5,841 nt of DNA, taken from NCBI GenBank assembly GCA_018650745.1, contig JABIFK010000072.1, positions 1 through 5,841 of the forward strand. Reading direction: 5' to 3'. Shown one piece after another: positions 1 through 5,841 of the stretch. Below the pieces are notes generated by a model, which made no database searches, was not told where the DNA came from, and saw nothing but the letters and a program-made list of their open reading frames with translations. Position 1 is the first letter of the stretch. The number at the start of each line of letters is the position of its first letter. The stretch comes from Candidatus Latescibacterota bacterium (lineage in GTDB: Bacteria; Latescibacterota; UBA2968). The position numbers were made by a program, and so were the translations under genes.

Positions 1-1133
1 AAACGGCAGAAATAAAGGGGCGACCAACGTTTCCGATTCCACAACGAACGAGTGTTATGAATGATGGCTCAGAATTGAATTACAAATGGGAATCATGGAT
101 TTATGCGGATATTGGGGAAGGGTTTGAAATCACATTTTTGGATCAAGAAGGGGATGGTGTTTACGATTTTGCCCCTGTTCCATCTGATTCGCGACATAGA
201 TCTTTATGGCAGCGCTTGGCACCTGAAATGGTTGTGGCTCAAGTAACAAATAGAACGCCCTCAGTACACGCGTTTAATTATGGCGGTGATCCCATGGGGC
301 TGTATGTGTATACATCAGACTTTCGTGGGCAAAGTGAAAAGACAGATTTGGAAATGTACCTGGGAGTGCCTGTATCTGAATTGGGTCAACAGGCAGGAGA
401 AGTTCGTTTGGAACGTAAGGTGGTGGTTTATGACCGTGAGTGGCGTTCGGTTTTTCAAGACAGTAACGAGGCTGTTGAAAAAGTGAGCGGCGCATCTTCT
501 GGCACTTTGATGGTTGATCAGATACGTGCTTCGTTAAAATCGGGCCCTCATTTTGTTGCAGTGGAAGTGCGTGATCCGGTGAGTGACAAGATTCAGATAT
601 TTAAGGGTGACGTATTTATTAATCGGTATCGTGACGATGTGTTGGGTTTGAGTGATTTGGAATTGGCAGGTGATGTGCGTGATGCTTCGGGCGCTGGCAA
701 GTTTGTAAAGGGTGATGTGCAGGTTGTGCCGTTGCCTTCTAAAATGTTTTTGAAAGGGCAACCTGTTTATGTGTATTACGAGGTTTATAATTTAACCCGT
801 GATACATTTGGACAAACAAAGTATCGGGTGGATTATGTGCTCAAAGGAAAAGGTGCATCAACGGTGGGCGCGCGTATTTTGGGTGGATTGGGTAAGTTGC
901 TGGGGCAAGCCCCTCTGGCAGATGGGGTGACCATTTCCTATGAGCACTCGGGAGAAGCCCATTGGGAACCGATTTATGTTGGGTTAGATGTGACGTCGGT
1001 GGACAAACCAGAAGTTGAGCTTACTGTGATGGTGACCGATTTGAACGCGTTTGGTGCGCCATTGGTAGAAAAGACGATTCACTTTGTGGTGACGGGGCTG
1101 GGCACACAAACATTAGGGCAAGAATCGGAATAA
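1..1133 (+). CDS. GWxTD-family secreted protein, C-terminal part (5' end outside window)
   Basis: The frame is open from the window edge (first full codon at position 3) to TAA at 1131-1133, giving 376 residues. The first ATG at 57 is not the start. The 18 residues before it already match the downstream paralog (TAEIKGRPTFPIP against MAEIKGFPIFPLP), and no ribosome binding site precedes it. The whole fragment aligns with residues 483-860 of the next gene, by eye at roughly 40-50 percent identity. Shared blocks are KWESWIYA (28-35), YGGDP, DFRGQ, YLGVP, SDLE-AG, GDV-VVPLPS, YYEVYNL (258-264), GQT-Y-VDY, GKLLG and ISYEH. By that alignment the missing part should be about 480 residues with signal peptide, TPR-like repeats and GWxTD core. 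The region is beta-rich with no membrane segment. Biochemical function is unknown; location outside the cytoplasm is inferred from the paralog's signal peptide. It is followed after 11 bp by its paralog, probably in one operon. Confidence 0.85.
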   Translation, partial: TAEIKGRPTFPIPQRTSVMNDGSELNYKWESWIYADIGEGFEITFLDQEGDGVYDFAPVPSDSRHRSLWQRLAPEMVVAQVTNRTPSVHAFNYGGDPMGLYVYTSDFRGQSEKTDLEMYLGVPVSELGQQAGEVRLERKVVVYDREWRSVFQDSNEAVEKVSGASSGTLMVDQIRASLKSGPHFVAVEVRDPVSDKIQIFKGDVFINRYRDDVLGLSDLELAGDVRDASGAGKFVKGDVQVVPLPSKMFLKGQPVYVYYEVYNLTRDTFGQTKYRVDYVLKGKGASTVGARILGGLGKLLGQAPLADGVTISYEHSGEAHWEPIYVGLDVTSVDKPEVELTVMVTDLNAFGAPLVEKTIHFVVTGLGTQTLGQESE

Positions 1134-1136
1134 GGA
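1132..1136 (+). promoter_or_regulatory. Ribosome binding site of the 860-residue GWxTD gene
   Basis: AAGGA lies 8 nt before the ATG at 1145 and overlaps the TAA stop of the preceding gene. This supports the 1145 start over the in-frame ATG at 1154. It also suggests that translation of the second paralog is coupled to, or at least co-transcribed with, the first. Confidence 0.75.
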
Positions 1137-1144
1137 TTTTTCAA

Positions 1145-3727
1145 ATGGTGAAAATGTGCGGCAGTACCCTACTGCTATTGTTCTCACTGGCAATGCCTAC
1201 TCAAGCCGAGACATTGGTGCTTGATGAGCTGTTTGGTGCTCGTGAAGATTCGATGGCCGCGGTTTTAATTGGTGAAGTGGCGGGCGTGGACAGCGCAAAT
1301 ATTTATCGAGCCTTAGCGCGATCAGAGAAAGGCGTTTATTTGCAGGCCTTTTGGGGCACACGCAATCCATTATTTGGACGGTTGTATTATGGGTATCATT
1401 TAGGGAATCGGTATCTGACGGTATCAGATGCTTTTTTTGAGCGTGGTGATCTGATTCCCCTTCGGTATAAATTCGGGGCCATCCCGCCCGATGTTGATAT
1501 GGTGAATGACACAGTGGTATTGAGTGAGCGCATTTTGAAAGATGTACCCGATGATTTGGTTGCGCAGTGTGCATTGGGTTATAGCATGTTGGAACAAGGT
1601 AAGGGTATTGAAGCGGAACAGGTTTTTTTAAAGGTGATTCAAAAAGAAAAACACTTTTTGGCCGCCCGGCATGGACGCGCACTGGCGTGTTTGATTCAGC
1701 ACAAGCGAGTGCGACGGGCATTGGATTATTTTCGAGAAACCTTGTCGCTTGATTCGGAATATGAGGCTGTTCTTTACAATTTCTCGATGTGCCATTTGGC
1801 GATGCGCAGCGTAGATATGAACCATCAATTTGGTACGGTTGTAAAACGGTTTCCGAGGCATTATGACGCATATTATAAGTTGGGCGTGTTTTTTGAAACG
1901 CTGCGTTATTTTGACAAAGCCGTGGAGGCTTATTCAAAGCAGGTTGCCGTAAATCCGTTGCACAAAGTGGCGAGAGGCAAATTGGCGCGTGTGGCTTTGG
2001 AAATGCGGTATTTAAAACAGGCGTTGCATTCAACCACTGAATTGCGTGATTTGGCCAAGAAAGACCCAAAGCGGTATTTGCCTTTGTTGGCCTCTCAGTA
2101 TTTAGATGCAAAAAATTATGAAGCATCAGAGATGGCTTTTGAACGCTATTTCTCTGGGTTGCAAAAAGATGAACGGGCTTATTATGAAGATGTGGCTTTT
2201 TTGGCAACCGCAGAAGAACAACAAAGCATGGCGTGGGCAAGCGATATTGAAAAGCAAAATTTGGTGGCTTGGTTTTGGCGCAAAAAAGACCCCACACCGA
2301 CAACGTCTGTTAATGAGCGCAGGTTGGAACATTATAGACGCGTGCATTATGCGCGTCACAACTTTGCAGAAGGCAAACAACCTTGGGATCAACGGGGTGA
2401 GGTCTACATTCGATTTGGGCATCCAGATCATCGCAGTTGGTCTGACCATTTGGTGTTTGAGACCGATCCGCACGTGGTGAAGGTAAAAAATAGGTTGAAT
2501 CATTTGGCCTTTGATGCGATTGACGAAGTGGCACCATCGAATCATTTCCAAGGGGCTCAGGCTTTTGGACAAAGTACATTTCGAGCCGAGATGGCAGAAA
2601 TTAAAGGGTTTCCCATTTTTCCATTGCCGCATCAAGGCTCTGTGTTTCGCGATGGCGCATCTTTGAATTCTAAGTGGGAGTCGTGGATTTACGCGCATAT
2701 TGGCAATGGTTTTGAAGTGACGTTTCACGATGCGTTGGGAGATTATGACTTTCAGTTTCCATTGCCGCCTGCTGATTCTCCCAATTTTCGCTTGTGGCAA
2801 CATATGGCTCCCGAGGCAGTGGTTGGGCGGGTGATGAAAAAACAGCCGTCTGTTTATCAATACCATTATGGGGGAGATCCTCTACCGCTGTATTTGTCTA
2901 CAGCGGACTTTAGAGGACAGAATCAGCGAACCGTGCTGGATGTTTATTTAGGTGTTCCATGGCAAGAATTAGACGTAGAAAAACGAGGAGAGGTATTTTC
3001 TGCTGAGCTCAATCGTACGCTTGTATTGTTTGATTCTACGGGTACAGAAGTTTTGCGCGATACGTTGAATGCAGAGGCAACGGCAGAAAGCAAAGGGTTG
3101 GCGGGTCAGTTGTGGATTGATCAGGCCAAAATGGATTTGGAGCCTGGAAATTATTTTTTGGCCGCGCGTGTGACTGACCCGAGGTCTGGAAGATTGCAAA
3201 TTTATAGGCAAGATGTAGAAGTAGAGGCTTATGTTTTACCGACATTGATGATGAGTGATTTGGAAGTTGCGGGTAAGATTGTGGAATTAAGCACACCTGA
3301 AGTGGGAAAATTTATGCGGGGTGATGTTGAAGTGGTGCCCTTGCCATCGCATACTTTTGCACCTGCGCAGGCGGTGTATTTGTATTACGAGGTGTATAAT
3401 TTGTTTCGCAATGAAGTGGGGCAAACGCGCTATAAAGTGGATTATGCGGTGCGTGGTGTGTCGGAAAGTGCGGGGGCACGGTTGCTGCGAGGTATTGGCA
3501 AGTTGTTGGGCGTGACCCGAGATGACGAGGGTGTGAAGATTTCTTATGAACACCAAGGTGCGTCTGACAATGAATCGGTTTATATCGCACTTGATTTGGA
3601 CGCAACCGAAGGGCAAAAGATGGAGATCTCGGTGACGGTCACAGATTTGATTCGCACAGGCAGACCTGAGCAAGTTAAATCCGTAACGGTGATGATTGGT
3701 GACAAGCGATCGGCTGCGTTGCGTTGA
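1145..3727 (+). CDS. Secreted TPR and GWxTD-domain protein, complete
   Basis: This is an 860-residue exported protein of unknown biochemical function. Residues 1-21 form a signal peptide: Lys3, hydrophobic core LLLLFSLAM, and a likely signal peptidase I site after Thr-Gln-Ala21. Cys5 is too early for a lipobox. Residues ~139-341 are helical TPR-like repeats; the clearest is 240-271, with YYKLG, A259, Y263 and NP at its end. Residues ~374-432 match the GWxTD core: FWRKKDPTP, then NERRLEHYRRVHYA, then RGEVYIRFGHPD (417-428). The GWxTD pentapeptide itself is replaced around 412-416 by QPWDQ. KWESWIYA (510-517), YGGDP (575-579), GDVEVVPLPS (726-735) and YYEVYNL (747-753) lie in a long beta-rich C-terminal part shared with the upstream paralog. 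The 1145 start has a good ribosome binding site at 1132-1136. The gene sits 11 bp after its paralog and 13 nt before a strong terminator, so it is the last gene of the unit. A role in envelope or surface assembly is possible but not shown by the sequence. Confidence 0.88.
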   Translation: MVKMCGSTLLLLFSLAMPTQAETLVLDELFGAREDSMAAVLIGEVAGVDSANIYRALARSEKGVYLQAFWGTRNPLFGRLYYGYHLGNRYLTVSDAFFERGDLIPLRYKFGAIPPDVDMVNDTVVLSERILKDVPDDLVAQCALGYSMLEQGKGIEAEQVFLKVIQKEKHFLAARHGRALACLIQHKRVRRALDYFRETLSLDSEYEAVLYNFSMCHLAMRSVDMNHQFGTVVKRFPRHYDAYYKLGVFFETLRYFDKAVEAYSKQVAVNPLHKVARGKLARVALEMRYLKQALHSTTELRDLAKKDPKRYLPLLASQYLDAKNYEASEMAFERYFSGLQKDERAYYEDVAFLATAEEQQSMAWASDIEKQNLVAWFWRKKDPTPTTSVNERRLEHYRRVHYARHNFAEGKQPWDQRGEVYIRFGHPDHRSWSDHLVFETDPHVVKVKNRLNHLAFDAIDEVAPSNHFQGAQAFGQSTFRAEMAEIKGFPIFPLPHQGSVFRDGASLNSKWESWIYAHIGNGFEVTFHDALGDYDFQFPLPPADSPNFRLWQHMAPEAVVGRVMKKQPSVYQYHYGGDPLPLYLSTADFRGQNQRTVLDVYLGVPWQELDVEKRGEVFSAELNRTLVLFDSTGTEVLRDTLNAEATAESKGLAGQLWIDQAKMDLEPGNYFLAARVTDPRSGRLQIYRQDVEVEAYVLPTLMMSDLEVAGKIVELSTPEVGKFMRGDVEVVPLPSHTFAPAQAVYLYYEVYNLFRNEVGQTRYKVDYAVRGVSESAGARLLRGIGKLLGVTRDDEGVKISYEHQGASDNESVYIALDLDATEGQKMEISVTVTDLIRTGRPEQVKSVTVMIGDKRSAALR

Positions 3728-3740
3728 CCTTCGGAGACAT

Positions 3741-3788
3741 TAAAAAGAGGACGACTTAGATCAAACAATCTAAGTCGTCCTCTTTTTA
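3741..3788 (+). terminator. Strong intrinsic terminator, probably bidirectional
   Basis: A perfect 21-bp inverted repeat (3741-3761 paired with 3768-3788) encloses a 6-nt loop, CAAACA. The stem has an A run at its left base and a T run at its right base, with GAGGACGACTTAGA as the G/C-containing core. It begins 13 nt after the TGA at 3725-3727. The symmetric A/T flanks would allow termination from either direction. It marks the end of the two-gene GWxTD unit. Confidence 0.9.
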
Positions 3789-4009
3789 TTTCGAATTGTG
3801 AGTAATTATGTTTTCTGTAGGCAATGACTCTTTCTTTACTTTTGTTTGTTGTGCAAAAGGCTTGGATTCATTGGGTTATGGCTGTATATTCTGTGCTAGC
3901 CCGAGGTAAGAGTTAAGGGGTAAGAAGCGAACTTTCCTTTTTATGTCTTGTGTCTTACATCTTGCTTGTTGTCTGTAAATCTTATGTTCTGTTTGATTGG
4001 ACCTGTGGC
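3789..4009 (+). other. T/G-rich intergenic leader of the beta-CASP gene
   Basis: About 220 bp separate the terminator from the next start codon. The stretch is T-rich with many TGT and CTT words and has no tRNA-like or recognisable riboswitch fold that I can see. GTAAGA occurs twice (3906-3911 and 3920-3925). Three very short + strand frames lie here: 3808-3909 (33 codons, four Cys), 3943-3978 (11 codons, three Cys) and 3984-4013 (9 codons, one Cys). The stop of the last overlaps the ATG at 4010. None has a convincing ribosome binding site, so I do not call them genes. The only other signal is the weak promoter candidate listed separately. Confidence 0.5.
3862..3890 (+). promoter_or_regulatory. 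Candidate sigma70-type promoter for the beta-CASP gene
   Basis: TTGGAT (3862-3867) and TATATT (3885-3890) are separated by 17 bp. The -10 matches the consensus at five of six positions, but the -35 at only three. Use of this promoter would give a 5' leader of roughly 110 nt before the ATG at 4010. The call rests on position and spacing alone; in T-rich sequence such matches arise by chance, and the host's sigma factor preferences are unknown. Confidence 0.3.
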
Positions 4010-5841
4010 ATGAAACTGCATTTTTTAGGCGGTGCCGATGAGGTCGGTGCGTCTTGTACATTCATAGAAATTGAAGGGCACCGTATTTTGATTGATGCGG
4101 GTATTCGAATGGGTGCGGCACCTGGTTCACAGTTGCCCAATTTTTCGGTGTTGGACGACGTGGGTTTGCCCGAGGAAGTTTTGGTCACACACGCCCACAC
4201 CGATCACACGGGTGCTTTGCCTGTGTTGGTGGCCAGCTTGCCACCCGAAGTAAAAATTCGAATGACACCAGCGAGTAAGGCCATTACACAGGTGTTGATG
4301 TCTGATGCTGTAAAGTTGATGGCAAAGCGTGGTGAAAGCGATGGGGAGTTGCCGCTTTATCCGCCCGAAGCGGCAGATGCGGCTTTGGCCCGAATTGTTG
4401 ATGTGCCTTGGGTGGCGACAGTTCCTATTTGTGATGGGGCTTTGTCGGCCACGTGGATTCCGGCAGGACATATTTTGGGTGCGGCGTCAATTTTTATTGA
4501 GGGCCAAAACGAGAGTGTGTTGATGACGGGTGATGTGTCTGTGGCCAATCAGTTGACCATTTCTGGTATGGCAATTCCTCAGTGTCGGCCCGATGTGATG
4601 GTGATGGAATCGACGTATGGGAATCGGCAGCACGCCGACCGATCTCAGCAAGAGGCGGCATTGGGAATGCGTGTGGCCGAGGTGATTGAAGCCGGTGGCA
4701 AAGTGTTGATTCCGGCATTTGCTGTGGGGCGTGCGCAAGAGGTGATTTTGATTTTGGCACAGGCGATGCGACGGGGTGATATTCCGACGTTTCCAGTCTA
4801 TGTTGATGGAATGGTGCGCTCAGTCAATTCGGTTTACGCGTCTTTTGTCGATGATTTGGCACCGCCCTTGCGCAGAAAAGTGGACAAAGGTGAAGCCGTT
4901 TTTTATGCCGAGCACGTGTCAGCGGTAGACAAACCTGCGGATCGAACGCGTGTGTTATCTGGCCCACCCTGTTGTATTGTGGCCAGTTCGGGAATGCTTA
5001 TTGGTGGGGCGTCGAGTTATTATGCCGAACGGTTGGCGCGTGATGCCAATAATTTGATTGCGATTACGGGATATCAAGACGAGGAATCACCTGGGCGCGC
5101 GTTGTTGGATTTGATGCAGAATAAAGATGGGCAGGAAAGAGCGTTGATGTTAAACGGTGAGCGTGTATCCGTTGCGTGTCGGGTAGAACCTTATTCTTTG
5201 TCGGCTCACGCAGACAGTGGTGAGTTGACGGGGTTGGTTCAACGTTTAAAACCGCGAACGTGTTTTTTAGTGCACGGAGATGATGATGCACGCAAAGCTT
5301 TGGCTGTGGGATTGGATACGTATTTGCCAGAGGGTGTGCAGTTGCCTGAAAATGGTGGCTCCTATACGGTTGAGGCAGATTCTGCTTATGCACGCAAAGG
5401 CTACGGACGGCGTGTCCCACGTGCGGGTATTGGTGGTGGTCGCGCGTTGAGCGACGTGACGCTTGGTGAGGTGCGTGCCTATGTGATTGAGACCGATACC
5501 AAAGGGCCTTTTCGTGTGCAAGAATTGGCTGAGATGTGGTTTGGGTCCGAGATGACAACGCTTTCAGAAATCGAAGCGTTTCGTTTGTTACTGCGTGACG
5601 GGCGGCGATATTTTGAACCGGATAGGAAACGTCCCTTTTTATTTCACGTTGCCGAAGAATTGGTCGCAGATGATGGACCCATGGAAATGAATGAGGCCCG
5701 AACCCGTATCCAAAATGGATTCCCCGTTGATGCGGGTTTGTTTAAGTGCAGTGCGTTTGTTGATGAGGGTGTGTATGAATTGGCTTTTCATTTCCCCGAT
5801 GTGATACCCGATCAATACGGCGATTTGCTCGAAGAGTTGAC
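4010..5841 (+). CDS. Metallo-beta-lactamase/beta-CASP ribonuclease with C-terminal extension (3' end outside window)
   Basis: The frame is open from ATG 4010 through 610 full codons to the window edge. Residues 1-~454 form a complete MBL/beta-CASP RNA nuclease of the CPSF73-like family, which cleaves RNA in a zinc-dependent way in the cytoplasm. The MBL ligands are Asp29 (LIDAG), the HAHTDH motif at 61-66, His154 (PAGHILGA) and Asp175 (TGD). The beta-CASP motifs are A Glu200 (ESTYG), B His400 (SAHAD) and C His422 (VHGD, where VHGE is more usual). ASSGM (325-329) and ITGYQ (352-356) are family signatures. The start is fixed by the typical opening MKLHFLGGADEVGAS, although the ribosome binding site is weak (GGA at 3999-4001). 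Residues ~455-610 are beyond the usual domain. They comprise a basic Gly/Arg-rich linker (462-478), a possible winged-helix-like segment (~484-545) and an acidic, aromatic tail. I do not recognise this extension. All catalytic residues are present, so activity is likely. It is preceded by a terminator and its own leader, so it probably belongs to a separate transcription unit from the GWxTD genes. Confidence 0.93.
   Translation, partial: MKLHFLGGADEVGASCTFIEIEGHRILIDAGIRMGAAPGSQLPNFSVLDDVGLPEEVLVTHAHTDHTGALPVLVASLPPEVKIRMTPASKAITQVLMSDAVKLMAKRGESDGELPLYPPEAADAALARIVDVPWVATVPICDGALSATWIPAGHILGAASIFIEGQNESVLMTGDVSVANQLTISGMAIPQCRPDVMVMESTYGNRQHADRSQQEAALGMRVAEVIEAGGKVLIPAFAVGRAQEVILILAQAMRRGDIPTFPVYVDGMVRSVNSVYASFVDDLAPPLRRKVDKGEAVFYAEHVSAVDKPADRTRVLSGPPCCIVASSGMLIGGASSYYAERLARDANNLIAITGYQDEESPGRALLDLMQNKDGQERALMLNGERVSVACRVEPYSLSAHADSGELTGLVQRLKPRTCFLVHGDDDARKALAVGLDTYLPEGVQLPENGGSYTVEADSAYARKGYGRRVPRAGIGGGRALSDVTLGEVRAYVIETDTKGPFRVQELAEMWFGSEMTTLSEIEAFRLLLRDGRRYFEPDRKRPFLFHVAEELVADDGPMEMNEARTRIQNGFPVDAGLFKCSAFVDEGVYELAFHFPDVIPDQYGDLLEEL

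Noticed and set aside
57..59. ATG at 57 as the real start of the first gene
   Set aside because: The reading frame and the similarity to the downstream paralog continue upstream to the window edge, and no ribosome binding site precedes the ATG.
1197..2303. Long open frame on the - strand (368 codons)
   Set aside because: It lies fully inside the well-supported GWxTD gene. It has a low-complexity composition rich in Pro, His, Asn and Leu, typical of an antisense shadow, with no recognisable domain.
2126..2866. Second long - strand open frame (246 codons)
   Set aside because: This is also antisense to the GWxTD core and C-terminal region. Its Arg, His and Ile-rich composition has no motif, and it disagrees with the conserved + strand protein.
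3906..3958. Possible hairpin between GTAAGA (3906) and TCTTAC (3953)
   Set aside because: Only six pairs close a loop of about 40 nt, and a second GTAAGA copy competes. This is not above chance for the local composition.
5064..5558. - strand open frame of 164 codons inside the beta-CASP gene
   Set aside because: The + strand frame contains the invariant SAHAD and VHG motifs. The opposite strand is His, Pro and Thr-rich shadow coding.

Overview
The window carries three genes, all on the + strand, and looks like ordinary bacterial chromosome. Base composition is mid-range and the coding strand is visibly rich in G and T, with TTG and GTG heavily used. I see no RNA gene, insertion sequence, CRISPR array or phage feature. 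GWxTD-domain proteins with TPR repeats are, from general family knowledge, typical of Bacteroidota and related FCB-type lineages such as Latescibacterota and Gemmatimonadota, often known only from metagenomes. The sequence alone cannot fix the phylum, so this placement is an inference.

Positions 1-3727 hold two tandem paralogs of a large secreted or periplasmic protein. The first enters the window from the left edge with only its C-terminal ~376 residues. The second is complete: 860 residues with a signal peptide, TPR-like helical repeats, a divergent GWxTD core and a long beta-rich C-terminal region. The two C-terminal regions align end to end with few gaps. The genes are 11 bp apart, with a ribosome binding site overlapping the first stop codon, so they are almost certainly co-transcribed. 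A perfect 21-bp hairpin with A and T tracts (3741-3788) closes this unit.

Positions 3789-4009 form a T/G-rich leader or promoter region with a weak candidate promoter and several tiny cysteine-containing open frames. The last of these overlaps the next start codon as ATGA.

Positions 4010-5841 hold the 5' part (610 codons) of a metallo-beta-lactamase/beta-CASP ribonuclease with every expected metal-binding and beta-CASP motif. It also has an uncommon C-terminal extension of at least ~155 residues that runs past the window edge. Nothing links this RNA-processing enzyme functionally to the two GWxTD proteins, and the terminator suggests a separate transcription unit.

The parts most worth a second look are the tandem GWxTD paralogs, the altered GWxTD signature, the unassigned beta-CASP extension and the small-ORF leader before it.
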